Origin: Lachnospiraceae bacterium
Lineage (GTDB): Bacteria; Bacillota; Clostridia; Lachnospirales; Lachnospiraceae
Assembly (NCBI GenBank): GCA_015057635.1
Contig: SVEB01000026.1
Span: forward strand, 1 to 56,370
DNA: 56,370 bases
Direction: 5' to 3'
Below the pieces are notes generated by a model. It did not search any database and was not told the DNA's origin. It worked only from the letters and a program-made list of their open reading frames with translations. This document shows positions 34,308 through 43,469 of this stretch, one piece after another. The translations under genes and the position numbers were made by a program. How positions within the stretch are numbered: position 1 is the first letter of the stretch; every line of letters starts with the position of its first letter.

Positions 34308-35456
34308 ATGAGAAATGTTATTTTATTTATAAAGAATGGGCACAGGCAGAATCGTATCATTATTCTGATCGCACTGCTTGCAGCATTTCTTTTGGCAAAT
34401 ATCTATACTATGATGTCAGGCTTATATGAAGAGGGAGAAGTGGACCCGGTATATGTAGCAGTGATTAATAAGGATCCCTCTGTTATGTCGGAAGCATTTC
34501 TTAACTATATGCGTGAGGATCTGGGAATGCAGGTGCTAACGGATGGGGATTACGATTTTTTTGTAAATAAATTGATAGACCGCGATATCTCCGCTATAAT
34601 AGAAATAAAGGAAAATTCTCTCAAAAACTTCTTGGAAGCCGGAAGGGCGGGGGAATATGAGCTGACAACACTGGATGATTATGAGAATGCTGCCTTTATC
34701 AAGGTGTATCTGGAGTCTTTTTTAGGAAGCATGGACCTGCTGATACAGAGTGCGGACCATGATGAGGTAATATTTACGCAGATGCTTACGGCTTTTGAAA
34801 AAGAGAATAAAACCGTGCAGAGTGAGAATGCCAAAGCAGTGGATCATGAACGACTGAAAGCTGTACAGGGAATGAATATGGCAGAAGGATTTTACTGTAT
34901 GTTTATTATGTTCAGCTCTTTGGCGATGGCATACAGCATTATGGAAGATAAGGAAAGAGGCCTTTATGACAGAATCAAGGCGGCACCGGTATCACCGATT
35001 CAGTATTTGCTGGGGAGTATTACATTCACGTTCCTAAGCGGTATTGGGACAATTGTGTTATTTGAGCTCTATATTAGAATAAAGGGCGATGAAGTGATCA
35101 TTCCATTTGGAAAGATGACAATCCTGATGTCGCTATTTTTACTGATGGGCATTGCATTCTGTCTGATGGCATCGCTTTTATGCCGTACCAAGATGCTGAT
35201 GATGTTTCTGATCATTGGTTTTTTATCCATCGGACCGATCTTAGGCGGTTCTTACTTCCCGGTTGATCGGGTACCACAAGCGGTCGCCAATATCAGCCGC
35301 ATTATGCCGCATTACTGGTTTATGAATGCAATCAGAGGACTTTGTGAGAACGCTTCCATGAAGATTGGACCGAATATTTTAGTACTTGTATTATTTACAG
35401 TGTTATTCTTTTTAATTGCGGGCTGTCAATTTGTAAAGAGAGAACGAAAGTGTTAG
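34308..35456 (+). CDS. ABC-2 type permease 2
   Basis: 382 residues with the same layout as the preceding permease: N-terminal helix (IIILIALLAAFLLANIYTMM), a long outside loop, then five or six helices, including EDKERGLYDRIKAAPVSPIQ at the start of the bundle (the loop equivalent to ERNNKTINRLIAAP in permease 1). Starts nine bases after it. Substrate unknown. Confidence 0.9.
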   Translation: MRNVILFIKNGHRQNRIIILIALLAAFLLANIYTMMSGLYEEGEVDPVYVAVINKDPSVMSEAFLNYMREDLGMQVLTDGDYDFFVNKLIDRDISAIIEIKENSLKNFLEAGRAGEYELTTLDDYENAAFIKVYLESFLGSMDLLIQSADHDEVIFTQMLTAFEKENKTVQSENAKAVDHERLKAVQGMNMAEGFYCMFIMFSSLAMAYSIMEDKERGLYDRIKAAPVSPIQYLLGSITFTFLSGIGTIVLFELYIRIKGDEVIIPFGKMTILMSLFLLMGIAFCLMASLLCRTKMLMMFLIIGFLSIGPILGGSYFPVDRVPQAVANISRIMPHYWFMNAIRGLCENASMKIGPNILVLVLFTVLFFLIAGCQFVKRERKC

Positions 35457-35477
35457 ATAACAAATGGAGGGATCCAA

Positions 35478-36602
35478 ATGGATAAAGAGTCCTTATACGG
35501 ACTATTCAAATGCATAGCGCTCGCGCTGTTTGCAGAAAAACAGCTTAAGGCAGGCGATGGAATGATCAATATAGTCATTCCATCGCTTGTCTTTGCCTGC
35601 GTGATAGCGCTCCAGTTTTTCTTAAGTTTTTTTCATAAGATGAGAAAGTGGATTGGCATTACGGATTTAGCCGCAGCAGCCGTATGCTTGTTCTTTAATC
35701 CTACCGTACTGATTTTGCTGTTTGTGGTATTTATTACAGAAGTGACGGATTTATATGCTGAGGATACCAGCTTTTACTGGATTACAGCCTGCGCAGGCGG
35801 AATTGCAGCTTTTATTGCAGAGGTGGACGGAGGCACACTATTCGAAATGATCCTTGTGTATGCTGTTTTATATTTCAGCCGGTCCTGTATCGCACATCTT
35901 ATTCAGTGCCGCGAGACTATGGAAGCGCAGCGGGCACAGATTAAGAGGTTGGAGGAGAAGCTGCAGGATAACAGACAGTATATGAAGACACTTCAGGATA
36001 CTGCAGCGCTTGAGGAACGCAATCGCCTTGCAGCAAGGCTTCATGACAAGGTGGGACACGGCATATCCGGAAGCATTATTATGTTAGAGGCTTCTATGCT
36101 GATATTAGATCAGGATAAGGAAAAGGCAAAGGAGGGGATCAGTCGCGCAGTCGCTCATCTGAGGGACGGAGTCGATGATATAAGGGCCGCCCTTCGGGAG
36201 GAACGTCCAGTCATCCAAAAGTTGGGAATGCATGAGATTAAGAAATTATTAGAGGAGTTTCAGATAAATCATGACCGGAAGGCAAGGCTTACGGTGTGTG
36301 GAAATGTAGAAATGATTGATCCTGAGGTCCTTTCCTGTATTTATGATAATACAAAGGAGTCGCTTACGAATCTTTTAAAGCATTCGGATGCAACGATTTT
36401 CGAGCTAAGGATTAGCAGAAAGAATAAAGTGACAGCAGTGGAGTATAAAGACAATGGAACAAAGAAGGTTCGGCAGAAGGAACTGATGAAAGGATTAGGG
36501 ATACAGGCCATGGAAGAAAGGACGATCAAGGCCGGCGGGCGGTTCTTTCTTAACGACCGGGATTATGGATTTATGATTACGAATATTTTTATCGATCATT
36601 AA
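35478..36602 (+). CDS. Sensor histidine kinase (HisKA_3, NarX/LiaS type)
   Basis: 374 residues. Four or five transmembrane helices fill roughly residues 28-140, with almost no outside loop, so it probably senses within the membrane or through the transporter. A coiled stretch (AQRAQIKRLEEKLQ) leads to the dimerisation box EERNRLAARLHDKVGHG with the phosphorylated His near 189, then the ATPase domain (NTKESLTNLLKHSDA, KDNGTKK). A 12-base perfect inverted repeat lies inside the gene at 35554-35586. It is encoded with the export genes and a LuxR-type response regulator, and probably controls the operon. Confidence 0.92.
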   Translation: MDKESLYGLFKCIALALFAEKQLKAGDGMINIVIPSLVFACVIALQFFLSFFHKMRKWIGITDLAAAAVCLFFNPTVLILLFVVFITEVTDLYAEDTSFYWITACAGGIAAFIAEVDGGTLFEMILVYAVLYFSRSCIAHLIQCRETMEAQRAQIKRLEEKLQDNRQYMKTLQDTAALEERNRLAARLHDKVGHGISGSIIMLEASMLILDQDKEKAKEGISRAVAHLRDGVDDIRAALREERPVIQKLGMHEIKKLLEEFQINHDRKARLTVCGNVEMIDPEVLSCIYDNTKESLTNLLKHSDATIFELRISRKNKVTAVEYKDNGTKKVRQKELMKGLGIQAMEERTIKAGGRFFLNDRDYGFMITNIFIDH

Positions 36603-36617
36603 GAGAAGGGGTGGAAT

Positions 36618-37250
36618 ATGATTCGGATTTTATTAGCAGATGACGATGCAATTATCAGAGAGGGACTAAAGATGATCATTCAGACTCAGACAGACTTTTC
36701 CTTAGAAGGAATCGCAAAGGATGGGAGGGAAGCCTTAGAGTATGCAAGGGAGAAGAAGCCGGATGTGGCACTATTGGATATCCGGATGCCGGGACTTGAT
36801 GGAATTGACGCAGCAAAGATTATGTTAGAGGAGAAGTTAGCAATTCCGCTTCTTCTTACCACATTTGATGAGCAGGATTTTATTCTGCGGGCATTAGAGG
36901 CAGGGGTGTCCGGATACATATTAAAGAATTCGCCGGCAGATAGGATTTTGCATGCGATCCGCACAGTGGCAGCAGGAGGAACGGTATTTCAAAAAGATAT
37001 CTTAGATTACATCGCGAAAAAGGTAGCGAGGGGAGAAGAGAAAAAAGGAAGCCCTCGTTTTAAGGAGTTAACGGAACGGGAACTTGAGGTGGTATCTTTA
37101 GTTGCAAAGGGAATGTCCAATAAGGAAATCGGGGCAACACTTTTTATTTCCGATGGAACGGTACGGAATCATATCAGTCTTATTTTAGATAAGTCAGGGC
37201 TTACACACCGGACGCAGATTGCGATAGAGTATCTGAAAAATTACGAGTAG
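36618..37250 (+). CDS. LuxR/NarL-family response regulator
   Basis: 210 residues. The receiver domain has the acidic pair in LLADDDAIIREGL, phospho-acceptor Asp54 in ALLDIRMPGLDG, and a Thr and Lys in LLTTFDEQDF and GYILKNSP. The GerE-type DNA-binding domain is LTERELEVVSLVAKGMSNKE with IGATLFISDGTVRNHIS. It lies 15 bases after the kinase gene and is the last gene of the five-gene operon. Confidence 0.95.
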   Translation: MIRILLADDDAIIREGLKMIIQTQTDFSLEGIAKDGREALEYAREKKPDVALLDIRMPGLDGIDAAKIMLEEKLAIPLLLTTFDEQDFILRALEAGVSGYILKNSPADRILHAIRTVAAGGTVFQKDILDYIAKKVARGEEKKGSPRFKELTERELEVVSLVAKGMSNKEIGATLFISDGTVRNHISLILDKSGLTHRTQIAIEYLKNYE

Positions 37251-37345
37251 ATAGGATGATACAATTATTTACATTAGTCTGGGATTCTCTTGTATGTTAT
37301 AATGAGTGATAATGACTCATCGATCGACAAAAAGGAGAAAATTTC

Positions 37346-38398
37346 ATGAATTATGACTATTCCGAGACAATTCCATACTTACTTCAGTGGTACGATTATA
37401 ATCATAGGATCCTTCCGTGGAGATCGAATCCGCAGCCATATTATGTATGGATTTCGGAGATTATGCTTCAGCAGACAAGGGTGGAGGCGGTAAAGGGATA
37501 TTTTGACCGTTTTATCACAGCACTTCCAACCATTAAGGATTTAGCGGAAGTGGATGATGAGAAGTTAATGAAGTTATGGGAAGGTCTAGGGTATTATAAT
37601 AGAGCGAGAAACTTAAAGAAGGCTGCCCAGGTGGTTGTGGAAGAATACGGCGGAGAGCTCCCAGCTGATTTTGATAAGCTGTTAGCGCTTCCAGGAATCG
37701 GATCGTATACCGCAGGTGCCATTGGATCGATTGCATTCGGTCTTCCGGTTCCGGCAGTGGATGGAAATTTCCTTCGCGTATTAAAGCGTGTGGCAGGAAG
37801 CTTTGATGATATTACAAAGCCAAAGGTAAAGAAACAGTTGGAAGAGGATTTACTTGCAATTATGCCAAAGGACAGACCGGGGGATTATAATCAGTCTCTG
37901 ATGGAACTTGGGGCTACAGTCTGCATTCCAAATGGAAAGCCGTTATGCGATCAGTGCCCGCTTATGCATATGTGCAAGGCCTTCCATTCCGGAACAGAGA
38001 TGCAGATTCCGGTGAAACCGCCAAAGAAGGCAAGAAAGCTGGAGGCAAGAACCGTTTTTATTTATGAGTATGAAGGAAAGTACGCTATTCGAAAACGTGC
38101 GGATAAGGGACTGTTAGCAGGTCTTTGGGAACTTCCGAATGTGGAACGAAAGATGGAGATGGAACAGGTGGAAGAGTTTTTGAAGGAGGAAGGGATGAAC
38201 GCAGAGGAGATTTATAAGCTTGAGAGCGCAAAGCATATCTTCTCTCATATCGAATGGCATATGCAGGCCTACTACATTAAGATGGCATCTCTTTCTTCTG
38301 CACTTGAATCCGAATTCGTATGGGCGACACCTGAACTCATTCATGCAGAATACTCACTGCCGTCGGCATTTGAGGCTTACAAGAAGAGCCTGGTGTAG
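37346..38398 (+). CDS. mutY: A/G-specific adenine DNA glycosylase MutY
   Basis: 350-residue repair enzyme removing adenine opposite 8-oxoguanine. It shows WISEIMLQQTRVEAV with the catalytic Glu, the helix-hairpin-helix LPGIGSYTAGAIGSIAFG, the catalytic Asp in PAVDGNFLRVLKR, a four-Cys iron-sulfur motif (CIPNGKPLCDQCPLMHMC), and the C-terminal 8-oxoG recognition domain (KGLLAGLWELPNVE). AAGGAG precedes the ATG. PAL7 follows the stop closely. Confidence 0.97.
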   Translation: MNYDYSETIPYLLQWYDYNHRILPWRSNPQPYYVWISEIMLQQTRVEAVKGYFDRFITALPTIKDLAEVDDEKLMKLWEGLGYYNRARNLKKAAQVVVEEYGGELPADFDKLLALPGIGSYTAGAIGSIAFGLPVPAVDGNFLRVLKRVAGSFDDITKPKVKKQLEEDLLAIMPKDRPGDYNQSLMELGATVCIPNGKPLCDQCPLMHMCKAFHSGTEMQIPVKPPKKARKLEARTVFIYEYEGKYAIRKRADKGLLAGLWELPNVERKMEMEQVEEFLKEEGMNAEEIYKLESAKHIFSHIEWHMQAYYIKMASLSSALESEFVWATPELIHAEYSLPSAFEAYKKSLV

Positions 38399-38412
38399 GA
38401 ATGCCTCTGGGG

Positions 38413-38628
38413 GAGTCGGCGCGAGGCCGTAAGGAAGCCAAGCCCGCCGCCCTATATTTTTCAAGTGTTCGGACGCATGGTGGACAAAAATGGGGTCCGT
38501 TCTTCGACTATCAGACAGGAAAGCACTGTCTGCTATTCAAAGAACGGACTCCATTTTTGTTCGCCATGAGCCGGACACTTGAAAAATATAGGGCGGCGGG
38601 CTTGGCGTCCTTACGGCCTCACGCCTCT
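38413..38628. repeat. PAL7, 216-base palindromic element
   Basis: Outer arms (GAGGCCGTAAGGAAGCCAAG and complement) pair over about 65 bases. Boxes: TGTTCGGACGCATGGTGGA left, TGTTCGCCATGAGCCGGACA right, with CATGG opposite CCATG. The inner stem starts CAAAAATGGGGTCCGTTC and ends CCATTTTTG; centre TATCAGACAGG...CTGTCTGCTA. It begins 14 bases after mutY. Confidence 0.92.
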
Positions 38629-38872
38629 TCTAAAAAATGAATTTCGGGGGATGAGCACGGCTTTGCAAGCGTGCAGAGGGGGCGATGAGAGTGAAGGGAT
38701 GTGGCAGAAAGAAGTGTAAGGGAGTGAGAATGTATGGTGAGAGGAAGAGCGTTGATCGGGAATATGGAAGTGTCCTTGAAATCAGCATTGTGGATGGGTA
38801 TAATGAAGGAGAGTGCTTGGATGGGATTGTGATGATGAAGAGCGGAATGACGAAAGTGGGCAGGATATGAGT

Positions 38873-39778
38873 ATGGAGAATGATTTTTCGTTGGCGGCTT
38901 ACCGGGTTTTTAATGTGGTAGCGGAGACCGGGAATATTTCCAGGGCAGCCAAGTTGTTGTACATAAGTCAGCCGGGGATCAGTAAGTCGATCTCGAAGCT
39001 GGAACAGAATCTGGGGGTTACTCTGTTTGTGAGAAGCTCGAGAGGGGTGAGGCTGACAGAGGAAGGAAAGCAGTTATATGAGTATACGAAATCGGCTTTT
39101 CTGACTTTGCAGGAGGGCGAGAATACGATTAAGAAGATTAGCAATCTGGGAATCGGACATATTAAGATAGGAGTCAGCACCACATTATGCAAGTATATGC
39201 TGCTTCCGTATCTGAAAGAGTTTGCTGAGAAGTTTCCTCATGTGCATTTTACGATTCAGTGCCAGTCTACTTTTCAGACGATGGAATTGCTGGAACAGGG
39301 GAAACTGGATATCGGGTTGATCGGAAGGCCGGATCAGATGAAGGAACTGGAGTTTTATCCGGTTGGAGAGATTGAGGACGGCTTTTTTGCGACGGCAGGT
39401 TATTTAAATCATCTGAAGGTGAGAGAGGGAAAGGGACTGTCGGCAGAGAAGATTTTAGAGAGAGCGAATCTAATGCTTTTGGATGAGAAGAATATTACGA
39501 GACTTTATATTGACCAGTATTTTAGGGAGAATCATATGAAGACCGGACAGATATTAGAAGTGAGCAATATGGATCTTCTGATTGAATTCGCAAAGGCCGG
39601 AATCGGCGTGGCATGCGTGATTAAGCAGTTTGTGAAGCGGGAGCTGGAAAGTGGAGAGTTGGTGGAAATCAAACTTCCGAAAGCGATTGAGAAACGTGAT
39701 GTCGGATTTTCGTATCGCAAGGATCGAACACTATCAAAATCAGCAGAAAAGTTTGTAAATTACTATAAACTGGGATAA
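38873..39778 (+). CDS. LysR-family transcriptional regulator
   Basis: About 301 residues. The winged-helix N-terminus (VFNVVAETGNISRAAKLLYI, then SQPGISKSISKLEQNLGVTL) is followed by the two-lobed ligand-binding domain (HIKIGVSTTLCKYMLLPYL and GKLDIGLIGRP) as in CysB/CbbR-like regulators. The ATG at 38873 is chosen because AGGA lies seven bases upstream; an ATG at 38867 is in frame but too close. No divergent target gene is next to it, since the upstream neighbour is PAL7 and mutY, so its regulon is not visible. The purine-rich gap 38629-38866 has no supported gene. Confidence 0.92.
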   Translation: MENDFSLAAYRVFNVVAETGNISRAAKLLYISQPGISKSISKLEQNLGVTLFVRSSRGVRLTEEGKQLYEYTKSAFLTLQEGENTIKKISNLGIGHIKIGVSTTLCKYMLLPYLKEFAEKFPHVHFTIQCQSTFQTMELLEQGKLDIGLIGRPDQMKELEFYPVGEIEDGFFATAGYLNHLKVREGKGLSAEKILERANLMLLDEKNITRLYIDQYFRENHMKTGQILEVSNMDLLIEFAKAGIGVACVIKQFVKRELESGELVEIKLPKAIEKRDVGFSYRKDRTLSKSAEKFVNYYKLG

Positions 39779-39942
39779 TTTTAGAAGAATTGACAAATAT
39801 TTTAGAAAAGAGACAGAAACTCAAATTTTTTATTGATTTGTATCGCACAGGGCGGACTTTCACTTGTTGTTGTTAAAAAATGGGTGTAATATACTTTTTA
39901 GGGAATGTATTTTTGATATGATAACATGGGAGGTACGGTAGA

Positions 39943-40590
39943 ATGAATCGTTCGCTTGGCATGATTTCATCGGTTGCAACATTTCTTGCAGCGGCCGCTT
40001 TTGTAATAGCAGCCGCTACAAAGTCAGGAGATGCAGAGGGAGTATGGAGCATTCTGATGTCGCTTGGATTCCTGCCTTTGATTTGCTCGTTTGCGGCACA
40101 TGGAAGGAAGGATCAACAGTCATTTAAATTTACCGCCATTGGATTTTGTATTGTATATGTGATGTTTACAAGTCTGATTGGTTTTATGGGGTTGGCGGCT
40201 GGCAGACTGATTAAATGGCAGATTACAGATAACACCATTACAGGAATCACAAAGCTTGGAAGGGATTATTCCTTGATTGCGGATGGCTTTATGATGCTTG
40301 CTGCATTCTTTATTGGGTTTATGATATATGGTAAGAAGGCTGCGGACATCTGGCTGAAGAAGTTATTGATGATTCAGGGGCTTTGGGCGATACCGTGTTT
40401 TGTTTTGCCGTTCTATCATGTATTTTCGGAAAAGAGCATATCAGATACGGTTATAAGGATCATTGAGATTATTCCGGTCGGCGTTATGACCGGGGTGATC
40501 AGTCTTTTATCTTATCAATATTTTAAGAATCAGATTCGTGTCTACCAGAAGACGGTACGGGAGAGCGGGAAACAAGGCTGGTTTATGTAA
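39943..40590 (+). CDS. Six-helix membrane protein of unknown function
   Basis: 215 residues with about six hydrophobic helices (VATFLAAAAFVIAAATKSG, SILMSLGFLPLICSFAA, FCIVYVMFTSLIGFMGLAAG, MMLAAFFIGFMIYG, GLWAIPCFVLPFYHVF, VGVMTGVISLLSYQYF). No family recognised. GGGAGG precedes the ATG. The weakly spaced small DUF2087 gene follows. Confidence 0.75.
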   Translation: MNRSLGMISSVATFLAAAAFVIAAATKSGDAEGVWSILMSLGFLPLICSFAAHGRKDQQSFKFTAIGFCIVYVMFTSLIGFMGLAAGRLIKWQITDNTITGITKLGRDYSLIADGFMMLAAFFIGFMIYGKKAADIWLKKLLMIQGLWAIPCFVLPFYHVFSEKSISDTVIRIIEIIPVGVMTGVISLLSYQYFKNQIRVYQKTVRESGKQGWFM

Positions 40591-40680
40591 GACAGGGTAA
40601 GGTAGGGTGAGATAAGATAAAAATTAAGTGGGAAGTTTAGGTAAAATTATAAAAAGAGAAAAGATGAGAGGAAAGTTGGC

Positions 40681-40971
40681 ATGGATGCAGAGGATATGAT
40701 TAAAAAGTACTGGAGTGAGGATGGAAAGCTGAAACAGTATCCGGCGAAGAAAATGCTTCGGGAATCTGTTTTAAGAATGCTTGCTCAAAAGTTTGAGCAA
40801 GGAAGAATATATACAGAGAAGGAAGTGAATGCGGTGATCCAGGATTCGATCTTGTTTAGCGATCATGAACTGATACGCCGTGAGATGTTTATGTATAGAA
40901 TTCTTGGACGCCTCCGCGATGGATCTCAATACTGGCTGGAAGCCGCAGAGGATGCCTCACAGGTAAAGTAG
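40681..40971 (+). CDS. DUF2087 family small protein
   Basis: 96 residues fitting DUF2087: the opening WSEDGKLKQYPAKKMLRE, then LAQKFEQGRIYTEKEVNAVI, DHELIRREMFMYRILGR and GSQYWL. The domain occurs alone or after regulator domains and is thought to bind nucleic acid or ligand, but its function is unproven. GAGGAAAG precedes the ATG. PAL8 follows between it and the convergent lyase gene. Confidence 0.88.
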   Translation: MDAEDMIKKYWSEDGKLKQYPAKKMLRESVLRMLAQKFEQGRIYTEKEVNAVIQDSILFSDHELIRREMFMYRILGRLRDGSQYWLEAAEDASQVK

Positions 40972-41045
40972 AGGCGAAAGATTTTTGGGATGCGTCCGGG
41001 AACCGGAATGAGAATACGAGCGAGGCTATGAGCTTATGGTTCCGA

Positions 41046-41150
41046 ATATTCGGATGCGCGAGCGGAAAAAAGGCCGCCCTGGTGTTTGACTATGAGACAG
41101 ATAAAGAGTCTGTCTCATAGTCAAACACCAGGGCGGTTTTTTGTTCGTTT
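41046..41150. repeat. PAL8, decayed palindrome / bidirectional terminator
   Basis: A strong inner stem (GGTGTTTGACTATGAGACAG...CTGTCTCATAGTCAAACACC) is flanked by AAAAAA and TTTTTT. The centre reads GAGACAG/CTGTCTC where other copies have CAGACAG/CTGTCTG: a compensated change. The left box survives (ATTCGGATGCGCGAGCGG); the right box is degenerate. It serves convergent genes. Confidence 0.85.
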
Positions 41151-41167
41151 CCTGATTGGAAGGATGG

Positions 41168-43048
41168 TTAGGCAAGCGGAAGGATGGTGAGCTTGATTTG
41201 ATTGCCGGGAGGTGTCAGAAGGATGCGGTGGATACTGTGCTTCCAGGCAGTTTGTAAACGGGCGTCGGTGATCGGAATCTCTTCCATGCTGACAATGGAA
41301 GAAAGGGAAGAGATAGGGAGGGAGGCGGAACCGGATGAAACGAATGCAGAAGAGCCTGTGGTGGAGATCGTGATGGTGGAAAGGGTGCCAATCTGGATGG
41401 AATCTGGGTGGAGGGATGGTTTTTCGTAGGTCATCAGGGAGAGAATAACACTGTTTTTATGGGAGCAGGAAGGCGCCAGGGTCCAGTGATCTTCTAAGGT
41501 GATGACATGATTTTTTCGCAGGGTAACAGTACGGATGTAGGAAAGGAGTCCGGCCTCTTTTGGGTAGGCAGCGGCAAGGTCCATGGTGATGGAGCAGGTG
41601 TCATGGGAAAAGAAAGGATGTACGTCAGTGGCTTTGTAAGCGGCACCCGGAAGCTGCATATAGCCGTTAATGGCGGGAAGATTATGATAGGAGGACTGCA
41701 TGGTCCAGATTTCATATCGTTTGTCTGAAAATGTTTTAGCACAGTAAGTTTCAACCCCTAAATCGATGAGCAGAGGTTTCCCATCCTGGTAGACGGTAAT
41801 ACTGCCGGTATCGTTATGGTTATGGCTGTCGTTATTGTCTCCAGCTTTGGCGGCGAGGACGAACCGATTATCTCTTGCGATGAATAGGCCGACGCTTTGA
41901 TAATAAAGGTCTGGGTAAGAGACTGGGGAGGTGGTGGAGTAATGCATCATTTCATCGTAGGTGAAGAGATGCTGCAAATGGTAGAAGAGATTGATTTCTC
42001 CCGAAAGAAGCTTTTCTTCACTTTCTTTAAAGTCCGTGGCAGCAAAACGCATCATATCGGGGTTCTGAATCCGTTTGGCAAAGAGATATTCTCTGGCAGA
42101 GCATCTTCCTGCAACAGGGGAGCAGTCCGCAAAGTTAAGAAAATAAGGGCCGGATACATGAACATTTTGAATATAGGAGGCGATATTGCGGATTTTAGGG
42201 TTTTGGTAAAGAGGGGCAAAGAAATGGTTTGTAATTCCGTTTAGCACTTCCATGGCATTAAACAGACAGAGACCGGCATGATGATAATATTGGGCACCTT
42301 CGTCGCAGCAGCCGTCCTCTCCATAGTCTTTTAGAAAGCAGTCAATGCTTTTTAAGGACTGATGAAATGCTTTTTCTTTGATTTCGTCCGGCTGATCGGT
42401 CAAAAAGATCGTAAGAAGGCAGTTTTGTACACACCATACGGTCCAGTTGCACATCGGCTCGTCTCCATTTCCCATCCACCAGAAATGCATGGTGAGATAA
42501 GGCGTTACGATGCGGCGGCTGATTTCGGAGAGAATCCGTTTATTAATAAAGGGGTGGACAGTATTGAGGGCATCTTTTAGCAGGTAATAGCATACCGAAA
42601 GCAGAGCACCGGTTTCACAGGCAAACAGATCAAGGACCGGAGTTTCGGGATCCGGCAGCAGCTCATTTGCACCGCCTCGTTTATAGCTGTTATGAGGAGG
42701 AAGCTGCCAGGCACTTTCCTCACAGATGGTAAATACACCGTTGATGATATCATCTAAGAAGCGGCCTTTGTATTCTACACATTCCGCCATGACAAGCGCG
42801 TTGAACGCATAGCGTCTTGCAAAATAGATATTCTCGAAATCGACACGGTTGCCGGTACGTAAAAAGGACATAAATACAGTAATCGGAAGAGAAGGATAGG
42901 AATAGTTAAGATAACGCTCCCCTTCTTTTATAATCTGAGTTTTTAAATCTTCTGAGAGATTTTCATAAGCGTTCCGGTCAGAGGCAGGGGGATAGGGAGA
43001 AAAAGACGTAAGAGAATCAGAATAATTTTTCGCGAATTCAATGAACAT
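41168..43048 (-). CDS. Heparinase II/III family polysaccharide lyase 1
   Basis: 626 residues without signal peptide, so cytoplasmic. An alpha-helical N-terminal toroid (around residues 1-350) is followed by the beta-sandwich domain of heparinase II/III proteins, with NDSHNHNDTGSITVYQDGKP, LLIDLGVETY and MQSSYHNLPAINGYMQ. It would cleave uronic-acid-containing oligosaccharides by beta-elimination. GGAGG precedes the ATG. Divergent to the GH43 gene. With the GH88 and second lyase it forms a glycosaminoglycan or alginate-type breakdown set. Confidence 0.88.
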   Translation of the reverse strand: MFIEFAKNYSDSLTSFSPYPPASDRNAYENLSEDLKTQIIKEGERYLNYSYPSLPITVFMSFLRTGNRVDFENIYFARRYAFNALVMAECVEYKGRFLDDIINGVFTICEESAWQLPPHNSYKRGGANELLPDPETPVLDLFACETGALLSVCYYLLKDALNTVHPFINKRILSEISRRIVTPYLTMHFWWMGNGDEPMCNWTVWCVQNCLLTIFLTDQPDEIKEKAFHQSLKSIDCFLKDYGEDGCCDEGAQYYHHAGLCLFNAMEVLNGITNHFFAPLYQNPKIRNIASYIQNVHVSGPYFLNFADCSPVAGRCSAREYLFAKRIQNPDMMRFAATDFKESEEKLLSGEINLFYHLQHLFTYDEMMHYSTTSPVSYPDLYYQSVGLFIARDNRFVLAAKAGDNNDSHNHNDTGSITVYQDGKPLLIDLGVETYCAKTFSDKRYEIWTMQSSYHNLPAINGYMQLPGAAYKATDVHPFFSHDTCSITMDLAAAYPKEAGLLSYIRTVTLRKNHVITLEDHWTLAPSCSHKNSVILSLMTYEKPSLHPDSIQIGTLSTITISTTGSSAFVSSGSASLPISSLSSIVSMEEIPITDARLQTAWKHSIHRILLTPPGNQIKLTILPLA

Positions 43049-43469
43049 AGGAAGTCCTCCATTTATTTAGAATGAGATAGCCGAAAAAACAATGTTTTGT
43101 TACGGATAATGAAAACAAATTAGTACGGATTGAATTGCTTCATGCTTTTAGTCCGGTTGTTTGAGGATATGGATATAAGATAAAAATCAATAAGAAATCT
43201 AAACGATATTATAAAAATAGCCCAGTATTTGTAAAAAGTCAATGGGGATAGAAGAAATGGAAAATCGGGAAGCAGAAAATCAATTACCAAACGCTAAAAT
43301 TGTGGGTGATATGAGTGCAATTCTAAAGGTTAAAAAAGCAGAAAGATTTTTGTATAATGAAGGAAAAATATCATCGACGAGGCAAAGAAAACGGCAGGAA
43401 AAGAAGCGATGAAAAACAATAAGGACAGATTGCTGAAAGAGCGGCAATACAAGAAAGGTGGTAGGAGAG
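43049..43469. promoter_or_regulatory. Divergent regulatory region of the lyase and GH43 genes
   Basis: About 420 bases without a gene. TGTATAATG at 43351-43359 gives a good -10 box for the GH43 gene, but the -35 match is poor. No operator palindrome was identified. Confidence 0.4.

Noticed and set aside
41494..42580. Open frames opposite heparinase-type lyase 1
   Set aside because: They are in antisense, with no ribosome site; the lyase motifs are clear on the other strand.
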